A stretch of 64,000 bases of DNA from the NCBI GenBank assembly GCA_009192285.1, contig CM018608.1, positions 1,134,201 through 1,198,200 on the forward strand, written 5' to 3'. Below the pieces are notes generated by a model that saw only the letters and a program-made list of their open reading frames with translations, was not told where the DNA came from and ran no database searches. The stretch is from Morchella semilibera (taxonomy: Eukaryota > Ascomycota > Pezizomycetes > Pezizales > Morchellaceae). Below are positions 1 through 11,604 of the stretch, piece by piece; the first letter of the stretch is position 1; each line of letters starts with the position of its first letter. The position numbers were made by a program, and so were the translations under genes.

Positions 1-1123
1 CCACCACAACCACCAACCTGAGTTACTGCTATAGTGGCGCGCGGTTATTTATCATTGACATCTGCTTTATATTTAGCATTCACCAGCACCACTCCGCCCA
101 GTACCGAAAAATCGCTGCGCGCCAGGCACTGGAAAATGGTAAAGCATGATTACATCAAAAAGCTAGGTTGGGTAATATTTATTCTATCAACATTAGGTCT
201 AGCCCCTGACGATCTTGACAGCACAGAGTGGGCGGTCATGGTGTATTAGAGTACGGATGGAGTTCTTCGCTTCGCTTGGGTGCGCTTCATTTGGGTTGTG
301 CTTAAGTCTCTAGAATAGGTACTTAACATGTTGTTGAATTGTCATTGAGGAGACTAGCATTAAGGACACCTATCTATCGATATGTGGATGCGAAAACAAA
401 CAAGTTTATAGACAACCCGATCGCACCCAATGTCAGACGGAGATCCACCGAGCTATTTGGGAATTAGCAATATTGCATGTGAATTTTACCGGGAATTTTA
501 ATTGGGAGATGGGAGCTCAATTATTGGCACAATGGCATTTTCACCAATAATTTATTACTCAATCAATCGCTGCAAGGCAATAATAAGCCTTACCCCCTCA
601 CGTTTGCCGTTGACACACAACGTCGAATCGATCTAGAGGAACAGTATACTACATGATACTATAATTTCGCATTAAGCAACCGGACTGAGTTGTTTTTTGG
701 GTCATTTTGGGAAAGTTATCATCGTAAACCCAGTCGACAATTTAAGCGCGCGCAGTCCAAGAGGCGGACGAAATTCCCGCCTCCCGGCTTTTGGGGGCGT
801 GTTCGGCGATTATTAGAATATTATATGTCACTGATCATGATTTCGCATCTTGAGTATATAATTGTTCTTACGACCACCCAGCCTTCTACTCCTACGGTTT
901 TGCAGATCGGGTATCTAGATCGGGAATGAAGGCTTTCATGTAAAGACTAGAAACATAAGGAACTCATTAAAAATAAGGCAAATGAATTTTTCGCATCACA
1001 TGCAACTCCTTCTATTGTACTAGCTATTAGGACCTAGGCCTAAGAAATACAGGCATCGAATCACAACTTCTCACTCGGGCAGATTTAAATCAAGCCAGAA
1101 ATAAGCACAAGTTTCCAGGCAGT
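1..1123. other. Intergenic DNA, no gene recognised
   Basis: No reading frame here resembles a known protein, and the short open frames (34-249 and 690-929 on +) have no recognisable domain or splice structure. The stretch is moderately AT-rich, with no tRNA-like or repeat-array structure visible. Confidence 0.5.
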
Positions 1124-1459
1124 CTACGAAGGAGTCAACAACTGCAAATTGCAAAGACTTTGAAACTCCTCATCACAGTCAAAGCACCGAGAGCTACCAC
1201 TGTTTGTGCAACTTCCCCCCCAGCATATTCTTCGCTTCCACCAATCTTCAGCCTTGGATGTCAACTCCGCAGATTCCAGTAGCTCTTCATCATAATTAAG
1301 ATCAGGCATCTCACCATTGCTCGGCTTGCTATCCCACCTATACTCGAGAGCCGTATCTCCAATACCGTAGGTGCGTTCGAATGGCTTGTCTTGCAATCTG
1401 CGTCTTTTACCGAGTTGATTCTGGGGGCGAACATAGGGTGGTGTATATCTGTTGCTCAT
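1124..1459 (-). CDS. Small hypothetical protein, 111 aa
   Basis: I do not recognise this family. The single open frame begins MSNRYTPPYVRPQ and continues with a basic patch (KRRR, about residues 18-21). An acidic middle follows (DLNYDEELLESAE), then a WW-K-RR segment and a Cys-rich end with five cysteines in the last 35 residues or so. The composition looks more like a real hydrophilic nuclear or cytosolic protein than random translation, and the N-terminus resembles the YxPPxxR start seen in some RNA-associated fungal proteins; that likeness is only suggestive. No intron is needed. The gene stands alone, with more than 1.9 kb to the next gene downstream on the same strand's 5' side. It could be a chance ORF. 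Confidence 0.4.
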   Translation of the reverse strand: MSNRYTPPYVRPQNQLGKRRRLQDKPFERTYGIGDTALEYRWDSKPSNGEMPDLNYDEELLESAELTSKAEDWWKRRICWGGSCTNSGSSRCFDCDEEFQSLCNLQLLTPS

Positions 1460-3425
1460 TTTTACTAGTGATTATAGATGTGGATGAAGAGTGAGTGGCG
1501 GTGAGTGGTGGTAGGAAAGGCTGTGAAGATGAGTATTTCTATAGCCATTTAAAACGATATTCTTGAAAGCGGAGACGATGGCAGCTCCCTAGGCAGTATT
1601 GAATCTCTAAACTGTGTTTGGGAAGCTTGAAAGTTTGACTTTTCATCTCACTTGTTGACGTGGGTGGGGTATACTAAGATGAAAGCGCCCTAGGAGTAGT
1701 GATTTACATGTACGTGTACATGTAGTTGTGTCATGATTGAAATTTGAATATAGCAGGTCGCGGATGTATCCACATAAACGCGTGCCCCTGGGTTTCTGCT
1801 ACATTTTGTTGCAGCAGCGCTTTCCCCACATGCACTACCTTAAACCAAGCCAAATTTACCCCACCAAGACTGAGGGCTCACGGTTTTATCCCTAAAAAAT
1901 ACATGATCTTAAAAGCATCAATAATGAAGGATACCTGGCTATGGTGCGGATTGTTCCTAGGATTAATGATGTAGATCCTGGCTGCCGATCGACCCTGCAT
2001 GGCTGATCTCTTTTAGTACATACTTGGCCAAGGGGGGAGGGGGGTAAGATACATGTATATAAATGTATGTAGGTACATGTAGCTAGCAGCACCCAAAAAG
2101 GATAACCTAGAAGGGACGATAAATCATGCCTTTTTGCTCGAAACACCTCCTCAAGATACCGTACTAGGCAAATTAAACGCGGATGGTCATTCCTGTGGTT
2201 TGACATGACAAAGCATCGACTACGAAGAGATAATTAGTAAATTCTCGTTCATGGCTCCTGAGAGACGAAGAGTGCCACACCCGCAGATGTCTCGCAAGTT
2301 AACACAAGGTTTCGTCAGTCTTGAAAGTTGGTATGGTTTTTGTAAGTGGGCGAGTGCTAGCACGGTGTTGCAAGTAACCTAACTTGGATAGTCAGAGATA
2401 TTGCTGCCACTCGATTCAGTTTTATACCTCTGGAAACAAAGCCAATACAGAAGAGATTGGGGAACTATAGGGTATATTGGTATATATATTACTCTCGAAC
2501 TTATGGCCCGTACGTCTTGGGAGAGTGTAGTTGAGGAACCTGTATCTAACTAGCTCAGTCTCTCGGAACCCGGGTTATAAGTTGAAAGGTGGCGCGGCGT
2601 TTTTCTCTTTTTTTCGCATCTTTGGGGGAGGGGGGAGGGGTGGCGGCGTTTGTACCTCAAACAATTCATATTAGGCCCTCTGCGCAAAAGACTCCAGAGC
2701 CTTTTCCAGGTAACCTTATTGGTGCCTATCCCCCCACCAGCCGATCATACAAGGAGGAAAAGACTCGGGAGTCTTTTGCACAAAGGGCATTATAATAATT
2801 GCTAATAGCTACGAATCCCCTGGTAACAATCTCGAGTTTAGAGACATGCAGGGCTAGTAATAATATTCGAGTGATATCTCATGACGTCAATTGAAAACCC
2901 ATACCCCTGAGAACTCAGTCAACCTTACTAACCTATCAGAACAAGAATGGGACCAGTACACGTGTTGTTTAGTTTTGTGTAAGGTCGTTAACTTTCTGTA
3001 CGCTAGAGATCTAGACTAAGTTTCCTTCAATCAGACACACGCATAAATATAGCCATAAAGTATGTTGGACCTGCAGGATGGTATTTGAGTAATCGAATTT
3101 CTGCCTTTGAAGCCTACCATACATAAACTAAATAACCATATCTAATCACTTGACGCCGCCCATAATCCGTTCTTTTTCCTTTTAGCAAACATCACATCGT
3201 CGAACGAAGGGTGGAAAAACCGAGACAAAACATAAGGGTATCGATATATCTACAAGAACGGCCCGGTCTTAGCTTCAATACGCCAAAGACTAAGGAGAAA
3301 GAGAACAGGTCAATAAAAACTCCACCCCCGCTAAAACAAGAAATTAAGATAGACAAACACCATCTTTTCACAGTTATCACCATATTCACACCATCAGGTT
3401 AATACCGCCTTCCATTATATACCAG
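1460..3425. other. Intergenic DNA with TACATGTA motifs and a MITE-like element
   Basis: No gene is supported. The stretch holds four TACATGTA palindromes (1705, 1717, 2050, 2074) and the inverted-repeat element at 2675-2788 listed separately. Short open frames on both strands show no recognisable protein. Confidence 0.5.
2675..2788. mobile_element. MITE-like element with about 29-bp terminal inverted repeats
   Basis: The left arm (2675-2703) starts GCCCTCTGCGCAAAAGACTC. Its reverse complement recurs, with about 25 of 29 matching bases, at the right arm (2760-2788), which ends GTCTTTTGCACAAAGGGC. Three of the differences are C/T transitions. The core between the arms is about 56 bp and non-coding. 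Both flanks are AT-rich (TATTAG on the left, ATTATAAT on the right), so a TA-type target duplication is possible but not clear. The size and structure fit a miniature inverted-repeat element. A transcribed hairpin or a terminator-like structure is an alternative. Confidence 0.5.
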
Positions 3426-4534
3426 CTAAGAGCTTTGAGTTGAGCTTCCCTCCCCGCCGTTATCAGTTTCCTGGGGCTTACTAGCCGCTGCATGTAGTCT
3501 TTGATCCAGCGCCTTTAGCGCTAGAGCTCTTCTTCTCTCTGCCTCAGCTCTTGCACTACCTGGGATTGGTGCTCCACTCGTGCTACCATTCCTTGAATGC
3601 CCCCGTGACCACCGCCAAACAAATTATCTAGCCTTGCGTCACCACGCGCCTCTGCCCTACTATTTCCCGCTGATATATCTGCTGCAGAGAATGGCGTACA
3701 AACCCTGATTGCAACCAGAAAATTGTACACAACCTCCGAGACAACCGCAATAGGCCGGCTTAGTGGTTCCGGAAAGAAGTAAGCAATTGCAAAGGTCTCA
3801 CTTGCGTCTCCCTTAAGACTAGGCGCCTGATTGCTCCCTAGATCTGGGAATGAGCGCTTATAAAAGCGCAGGTAGCACCATCCCGCGCCAAACCCCAACC
3901 AAGCGAGTATCGCAGCCACATCCGTCCCAAAAAGTGGTCCCGAGAGTGTGTTGACAAGGAGAAACAACGCTGGGAAGTGTTTCACCCGGATCTTAATGAT
4001 GCCGCGAAACACGTCAACCGTGTGTTCGGGGACTAGTTGTTTGAACGCCACCAAAAACCCTGCTTGCAATGCTACCCCACCACAGATGGTGACAAAACTG
4101 GCGGATGGATCCCCAGTAACAGCAAATGTGATAAGGTAAATGACGAACGCCAGGAAGTTTGGTATGATTCCCACAACGAGAATAAATTTCCCGTACTCCG
4201 AGCTGCCCCACGCACGCTCAAGGTATTTCCCGCCGTAGAAAAGAGTTGTGAGTGTGATGATAAGTGTAAAAATGTTGGACTCGATGAATGCCGCCGTTAA
4301 GAAGGTCCACGGGAAAGGGAGAGACTCTGCAGGGACCACAGTAAGGTAGGGTATGGTGAAGTACTCCTCGGATATTGCGCCCTCAGATGCTGGTGGATCC
4401 GAGGAAGTTTCCGAATCGGGAGTTTGACGTGAGAGAAAGTCCCTGTATCGAAGCGTTGCTGTGATGATGGATAAGGATATTGTGAGGAGAAGAGATGCCC
4501 GTGTCAGGGGGGGGATGTTGACTCGAGGAGGCAT
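3426..4534 (-). CDS. TMEM115/rhomboid-like Golgi membrane protein (DUF1751), reading frame broken near the 3' end
   Basis: The TMEM115 family (yeast YOL107W-like) consists of multi-span Golgi proteins with a rhomboid-like fold but no protease dyad. The frame from ATG 4534 encodes an N-terminal membrane segment (about residues 11-27), the family block GGKYLERAWGSSEYGKF, and further hydrophobic spans. That frame stops at 3521 after 337 residues. The conserved basic tail RRRALALKALDQRL is nevertheless present, in the -1 frame, and runs to a stop at 3426-3428. One missing base in the C-run at 3600-3604 would join the two parts into about 369 residues. An 83-nt intron at 3560-3642 would also restore the frame, but its donor is poor and no branch point is evident. 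I see no GxSG active site, in line with a pseudoprotease. The family call is firm; the cause of the break is open. Confidence 0.85.
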
Positions 4535-6620
4535 TGCAAGATGGATAACGGTGGGTATGGACCAGGATAGGTGAGCTGATAGAAGAAATTTGATGATGAA
4601 GAGTTACGAGGGGAAGTGACGTGACGTTAGGTGGGTGAGGCGGGTGAGGCACGGTGACGGAGCTGGTTGCTTAGGTACTCCACGTTTCCACAAAGAGAAA
4701 AAACAAAACGGGGGAGGGTAACGCGTGAAGCAGGGAAGTGGCGCAAAGGCCAACCGTTAAAGTGGCTTTAAGGGCAGCAGGCAGCCACAGATCGAAGTTT
4801 TGGTGTGATGCGATATGCAGCCGAAAGGGAAAGGTTTGAGATGGTGACCAGGCTAGCGAATTGCCTTCCGCTGCTAGGCCCAAAAGGGATGACGCATTGA
4901 AGATGGGATTCTGGTGGGATGTTCGAGTCTCACTCAGTACAGTGCCATGCCACCACCATGCTGCAACGGTTCCAGGTGGTGATCTTCTGTGGCTCTTTGT
5001 TGCGTAACTTGATATAGATACAGTTATCCTCAAGGAGGTGCAGCGTGTGCTGCACAGAGGGCACATTTTTTTTTTTTTTTTTTCATTTTCATTTTCATTA
5101 TCCCTCCTTCACTGAAATGAAAAGAGAAGGCTTTAGGTTTAGAGATTCGATGTTCGCCATCGAACTTGATCCCATCCCTTGGAAGAAGACCCTATCCGCC
5201 CTAGATAAAGTAGCCAAGACGACATAAGCAACGTGCAACCGAAAACACGCAACGATCAAGAAAGCCTCGAGAGTCTGAAAGAGTCTATCCCCCCCCCCCC
5301 TGGTCAACAAAAATGCCCCTGGTCCCCGGATCTCTCTCACTCTCTGCTGCCCAACATCGAACCGCTAAAGGTGGCTGTTTTAACACCTCATTCGGTCTGT
5401 GTGAGCATCCATCCACACCATAACGCACCCACACGGACGGAGGCCACCCCCCAGTCACTCTTCAATTTCCAGCAGACCCGAACCAGTCCCAGCCCAGTCA
5501 GCAGCCAGTCCAATCTCCATCTTTGAATTTTATCTTGCTCAGTCGCGACTCGGCCAACCATCAACTGGGGACCTGTCAATCTCGAATCGATCCGTCAATC
5601 AATTGTAATCTTCAAATCTCCGAGTCTCCAAGTCTCTCTCCTCTTCCCCAACATACACAACATTTGCCCATACTTGTCCTATCCACACATACATAGGAAC
5701 TTCTTCTCTACTACATACTACATAGTATGTACATTCATTCATCCACATAGGTACATCGTACAGACACGCACACACACAATATCTACAACGTGTTGCTCGT
5801 CTCTTTTTCTTCCCTCTAACTCCAGTCGTTCTCCTTCTCGAGGTCAAGGGAGACACAGTTCATGTAATCAACCATTCTTCACCATTCATCTTTCCGTGTC
5901 CGCCCATCCGTCTCCCACACCCCCCCCCCCCCCAGGCAGCCTATTGCCTGGCCGCTTTTCACTGCATACACGCATACATCCTGTATCCTGTGCTTCTCGG
6001 CATCACTTAGAGCCACGCACCCATCGTACTTGCCTACCCACATCCTGCCTGGCTGCTTACTTACCTACTTCTCCGTCCTATTGATTGATTGATATTACCC
6101 CCCAAAGAAAGTTGTAGGGAAGAAAGAAAGAAAGAAAGGAAAGAAAGAAGAACAAAAGAAAGGGCCCACAACCCTTCTCTCGCTTCCCCCAGCGCCCATC
6201 CGCGGCTGCGCTTGTCAAAGTTGGCTTGGTCTCTCCACCATCCATCAATCAGTCTGCCCTCCCAATCATCCACTCACTCCTCCAACAATCTGCAATAACT
6301 GTTCGTCTCGTGCTTTCTTTTGTGTCTTTTCCCCCAATCTATAATCCCTTTCCCCTTCCCTTTCAGATCCTAACTTCAATTCTTTCTCTCAACCACCCAT
6401 CCTTTTTTGATTCCAACCCTTTTCGTCTCACGCATCTATTCACTCAACCAACTCTTCCTTAGTCCCCAACTTTGGTAGAACCCCCCCCCCCCCGGATCTC
6501 AGATTCTCCCTTCAACCATCACAACCCCATCTCTATCCACCCAACCCTGTTTCTAATTCGTTGTTATCAACTAACTGTCAAGGCTGTTAGCCCCCGTCGC
6601 GTGCGTCTTTGTGAGCACCT
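4535..6620. promoter_or_regulatory. Divergent intergenic/5' leader region between the TMEM115-like gene and SIF2
   Basis: This stretch lies between two divergently transcribed genes. From about 5050 onward the + strand becomes strongly C/T-rich, with C-runs at 5289-5300, 5920-5933 and 6481-6494 and a GAAA-repeat purine block at about 6121-6160. Pyrimidine-rich leaders are common upstream of fungal start codons, so the part nearest 6621 is probably the SIF2 promoter and 5' UTR. The open frames inside it (for example 5674-6084) are low-complexity and not convincing. Confidence 0.5.
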
Positions 6621-8882
6621 ATGTCAAGCTCACTGACGTCTGATCAAGTGAATTACCTCGTCTGGAGGTGAGTTTCTGATTCTTGATAATATATACACCT
6701 ATCCTACCTACATTACCTGCATACATCTCACACACCCTCATACCCCCCCCCCCAAAAAAAAAAAACCCCCCCCTTCAATCTTTCCTCACTCTATTCAACG
6801 GTCCCCCCATTCTCATCAATAAACCCCTCCAGTCCGAGCTTCATAAGGCCCTGAAGTAATTCTTCAAGTAAAACTGCTTACACTTATTCCTATACATAGG
6901 TATCTTCAAGAGTCAGGTTTGTGCGCCCTTCCTGATTCTCATATTCTCGACCAGATCCCCCTAATTTTTCCTTTTGACTTTCATCTCTTTTGCTCCTGTA
7001 CCTCCATTGCTTAAACTATCTGTGCGACAGGGTTCCGGGAATCAGCCTGCAAATTTCAGGTCGAGAGTAAGGTGGATAAAAATGGCTTCGGACCAAGGAT
7101 TAGGACTGGCACATTGATAAATCTGATCCAGCGAGGTCTTCAGTACCTTGAGTGCGCCGCGCTCGTCAATAAGGCACGTTCACTTCGTTAGCGTCCGGGA
7201 GGCTGGTGCTATGTCTCGCGATTTCGATGGTTGCAGGATACGTCGCTGACTAAGGGTATCCAACCACAACAGGATGGTGGGTTGAGAAAAAAGTCTGCCG
7301 AGCCTTTCTGTTTCTTCCCAAACAACAATTCTGCAGTCGACGTGGAAGACGAAGGTGTTGGAGAGGAAAATGTCCACGCTCAGGAAGACGATGATGATCC
7401 AATGGAAGGATCAAATTCTCCAACTTCCGCCACAACCACCCAGACTACGAGTTCGAGAAAGCATGGGCGGGATGATGTGGTAAATGGGAATGGCGTAACA
7501 GGCCACAAGCGAAGGAAAAAGGTATTGCCTGGGTTAGATGGTGATACGCCAATGACAGATGGGTTTCCGGAAACACCAGTACCTGTCGAACTCAACAGCA
7601 TCGGTACCCAGGTTGAGGAGGAGGTTGTGGAGTTGACAGCGGCAGATACAATACTGCTTGGGCAAGACGATAAAAGCGTAATAACATGCGCATGGAACCC
7701 AGTACACTCGACGGTACTTGTTACAGCAAGTCCGGACTCGATCGCACGAATATGGAATGTGCCGCTAGAGGCGACACAATCAGATATGATTCAAAATAAA
7801 ATTATATCACATGAGCCTTTGGTTCAAAAAATAGACGATCCGATGGTTTCAAGGCATGGGGATGTAACGGCATTGCGTTGGAGTCCACAGGGAGATTTGT
7901 TAGCCACAGGCTCTTTTGATGGACAAACCAGAATATGGACAACTGATGGATTGCTGCGCTTCTCACACTCACTGCATAAATTCCCGGTTACTAACCTGAA
8001 GTGGAACAAATCGGCAAGTACATTGCTTTCATTGTCGTGCGATGGAAAAATCATTGCATGGGATGCTGTCACGGGGGACCTTCGAAAAAGTTATGAATTA
8101 GCAAACAAGGAGGTAGCGGGTGACATGGACTGGGTGGAGGATGACCAGTTTGTTGTGTGTGGCGACAAAGGGGGCATTTTCAAATACGACTTGAACAGTG
8201 ACGAATCCTTTGTGTATTTAGGACACGAGGGGGAAGTGAACTGTATAAGTTGGGATGAAGTATCGGACCGTTTCGCCACTGGAGGGGCGCTGGATAGTGC
8301 TGTTATGGTTAGCAAAGTTCTACAGGGTTGAAGCTTGACGCCGTAGTACTGACAGTATGTGTCTAGATTTGGAACAAAACCACGAAAACTTGTGAGGCTA
8401 AGCTGACAGGACATTCTAAATCCGTTGTGTCTCTTGTTTGGCAACCCGTGACAACTAGCTCACCTTCTACTACCTGCCGCATCCTCGCGTCTGCGTCTGA
8501 CGACTGCACTATTCGCATCTGGAACACAGTCTCAAGGACACTTATTCATGAGCTAAAAGGCCATGTTGACCCTATAGAAAGCATTTCCTTCTCACCTGAT
8601 GGTTCGCGGCTAGCATCAAGCGCAAATGGAAAGTTGATTGTATGGAAGACAGAGACGGGTGCAATGACACATGTGTATGATGGAACAAAGGCTAGGAGGA
8701 AAAACGGCAAGATCTCTTCAATAGATGATGATGGAATCAATCAAATTAGCTGGGATGAAGGGGGGGTTAGGGTTGCGGTAGGAGGAGGGGAGTTAAAGGT
8801 GAGTTATGTACTAAGTACTGAGGAGTAAGGATTGCTGATAAATGTGAAGTGCTCGGTGATACGTCTAAAACCATCACCCTGA
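6621..8882 (+). CDS. SIF2: SIF2/TBL1-type LisH-WD40 co-repressor subunit
   Basis: SIF2/TBL1 proteins are the WD40 scaffold of the Set3C/SMRT-type histone deacetylase complexes in the nucleus. Inferred exons are 6621-6667, 6900-6916, 7031-7173, 7237-8307, 8367-8798 and 8850-8882, giving about 580 aa. The start ATG at 6621 opens a LisH motif (DQVNYLVWRYLQESGF) spread over three exons, the middle one only 17 nt long. A low-complexity linker with a KRRKK basic patch follows, then about eight WD repeats, e.g. TASPDSIARIWN, ATGSFDGQTRIW and ASASDDCTIRIW. The third intron (7174-7236) starts GC rather than GT. The last exon is the least sure: the frame could also end at 8828 if the final intron is retained. 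Upstream pyrimidine-rich DNA is the likely leader. The family call is strong and the exon map is good except at the 3' end. Confidence 0.88.
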
Positions 8883-10570
8883 CATCACACGCCCCGATAG
8901 AGGGGTACAGATATCCGTTTCACCACACTGTCTCTGTAGTTCGGAAAATTGGGACTCCAATAAGACTAGAAAGGTTGTAGATGAGGTAGGTACGTCGCAT
9001 GTGTTACTAATGAAATATTTTGGATGCAGAAGCGACGTGGTGGGGATACTGGAGTTCCTTTAGTCTTTGTCTTGTCATTGGGAGTTTATCACGGTGTTTG
9101 TGCTGTTTTATTGTGTTCGGGGTTTTCGATGTTGATGTATGTTTTTGACATTGGTTGGAGTGTCTGGGTTCCGGATGATACGGGATGTTCTCAAAAGCCT
9201 ATGACGAAAGGGGACTACAATAACGGGCTGGAGAGAATAAGATTCGACAACCCACTGACCTCTAACTTATTAGGAGACAATTTTCTTTTCAATAGTTTTT
9301 CTTCTTTTTCCTTACCGTTCGATTGCACTGCCTGTATACTAGTAAAGTACTCTTACCATTTTGACTTGTTGGAGTACTCACTTTTTCCGTTTATCTCTTT
9401 CATCTGGCGTGGTGGTTTATTTTGGAAAAAGTGGACGTCATTTTATTTCGTTTCATTTACATTATATATGATTGTGTTTCAAATTGGAGGAGGTTAGTTG
9501 AGTATGAATGTGGGGTTGGGGCTAGGGGTGTTGGGTGAGTTGTGAGTGGTTCGATGGTTGATGATTTCTATTCATTTCTTCTTGACCGTCAGTTTGCAGG
9601 ACTTTTTGATGGGGACTTTTTTTACCTTGGGGATGGCGATAGGAATTGTTTTCTTTGTGAGTTTTATTGGCATTTTGGAATTTGGTTTGATAAACAAAAG
9701 ATAGCATGGTTCCTTTTCTTTTTTTTCATGTTTTATTTTTTATTTTTTATTTTTTATTTTTATTTAGTGTTTTTCTATACTGTCTTTTCTATTCCCCCCT
9801 TTCCCATACCTACGCCTTCGTACACCATGTTTGTCTCTTTTGTTATCTTGACGGGTCTTGTCCCATGCCAGTCCCTTCGAGATTGTTTACTACTAGTTAC
9901 TACTACTATTACTACTACTGTTATTAGAGTACATGTTACATTTTGGTACTATAAATTCTATGGGTTCGATGATACACTCACGTTACATAGGTGCTAGCTC
10001 GGCATTCGCTACTAATTGCTACTACATTCGGCCTGGCTATATCCTTTCTAGAGCTAATGTCTATCCTTGGACATGGGCGCAATAGAATTGGGAGGCTGTT
10101 CGTCTGAGTCCCATCACCATCACTTACTCGCAAATTCAATCACGGCTCATGACCCGCACCGAGTACCGTCCTTCCACATCACTGAGCACTCGACCGAGTG
10201 AGAAATCATGGTCACGTTCTTTTATTCTCCTCATCCCCAATCCGATTCCAATCCCAGCATCCCTCCTTTCTTACGCCCCCACCTGGCATGGTCCGCCAGC
10301 GGAGTATGTATACAATAGAGTACAGGCATGCATGATCCCTCAAACAGAATGATAGCTAAAAGTAAAAACAGGTTCTTAGATAGATGAAGGGGGGTGTGGG
10401 CATGAAAAAAGACACTACAAAGAATTATTCCAACTCGAAAACCAGTCTATAAAGCAACCCTCAAAAAAAGAACAGAATAAAGGGAAACCGCACCGCACAG
10501 AAAGGAATAAAGATATATATAAAAAAAAAGCACTCAAATATCACTCGACTGCTGCCCAGTTAATTAGATC
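8883..10570. other. Convergent 3' intergenic region
   Basis: This lies between the 3' ends of SIF2 (+) and the GT34 gene (-). Much of it is T-rich on the + strand, with a TTTTATTTTT tract near 9728-9770, which fits 3' UTR and terminator DNA. The long frames 9024-9497 and 9542-9997 translate into F/Y-rich low-complexity strings and are not believable proteins. Confidence 0.45.
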
Positions 10571-11604
10571 CTACTCTTCCAAAACGGCCCTTTTTGTAAC
10601 CCATTTCTTCCACTCTTTCTCGCAGTCACGCCCATGCGTCTCGCAGTTGCCAAGATTGAGAACGAAATCACCGTCCGTGTATGCGCCTTCATCGTTGTTG
10701 CCAGTGTTGGGGTGGCTGTTCATAATGTTTTGTGGGACAAGCGCGAGTTTTGTGAGGATTGTGGGGTGCCATTGGACAATATGCTCCTATAGAAAGCCAT
10801 TATAAGTTTTGGTCCAACCGAAAGCTTTTCAGGGTGAACGCTACTAACCAGTGCATGCTTCTCTGCCTTCTGGAACCCATACAGCCTGAAAATCGGATCA
10901 AACCATGCATCGAACAAATAATGTGCCCACTGTCCTCTCTTAACCAGTATCGCGCTTGGATCCAGCCCATCTTTGTCCTGCGTTAATACAAACTGAATGC
11001 GCTCCACAGGCACGTGGCGGTATGTCTTGATAACGCTGTCAGGCGGGACGACGGGTACATCTCGGCGCATGAGCTTCCCGAGGCGCTCGGGGGTCATGAT
11101 ATGGGATTCGATAGAGAGCGTGGGGTTCATAATAATACTATTCGAGTCGAGGAAGAAAAAGGTGTCGGTGTAGGGGAAGGTGGACATGGCGTGCCGGAGA
11201 GCGGGAATTCGGGACCAGCCGCTAGAGACGGGCCCGATAGGATAGTCGCTGGTGGACTTAACAAAGAGACCATAGCCTGTTGGTAGTTAGTTTTGTCGAG
11301 CGAGGTCCCGTAGGTGGTGGGTGTGCATACCATGGGCCTCGGCATATGTGCGACGGTTCTCAATTACTCGCTCTACGTGCTCCCCCGAGTGTTGTTTTCG
11401 GTCTATGAGTAGGACTATTACGGTGTCTGGCGCACCTGACGGCCGTGACGGGCCAGAGCTTCGGCCAAAGACAAGAATCAATATTACTACGAGCGCGATA
11501 AGGGCATATATGGGCCGTCGTCGGGAGAAGTATGCGCGTGGGACTGAAGAGGCTGCGAGGAACGGGGAGGAACGGTGGTTCCGAGTTGGGAGTGCGAAGT
11601 GCAT
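10571..11604 (-). CDS. GT34-family glycosyltransferase (MNN10/MNN11/GMA12-like)
   Basis: Glycosyltransferase family 34 enzymes in fungi are Golgi alpha-mannosyl- or galactosyltransferases; Mnn10/Mnn11 extend the N-glycan outer chain backbone. Inferred exons (minus strand, 5' to 3') are 11604-11331, 11276-10849 and 10786-10571, giving 305 aa. The introns are 54 and 62 nt, the first with an ACTAAC branch site. The protein is type II: a short basic N-terminus (RRRP), one membrane span at about residues 31-47, then the lumenal domain. Family signatures seen are VIVLLIDRK, the H-G-Y-G-L block joined across intron 1, GWSRIPALRHAM, FFFLDSNSIIMNP, QWAHYLFDAWFDP, and the C-terminal EHIVQWHP and GDFVLNLGNC. 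The usual metal-binding D-x-D position reads D-S-N (135-137), as in Mnn11-like relatives, so this may be an accessory subunit. The exact sugar donor and linkage cannot be told from sequence. Confidence 0.88.

Noticed and set aside
9024-9997. Phe/Tyr-rich frames downstream of SIF2.
   Set aside because: They are translations of T-rich 3' DNA with no domain or splice evidence.
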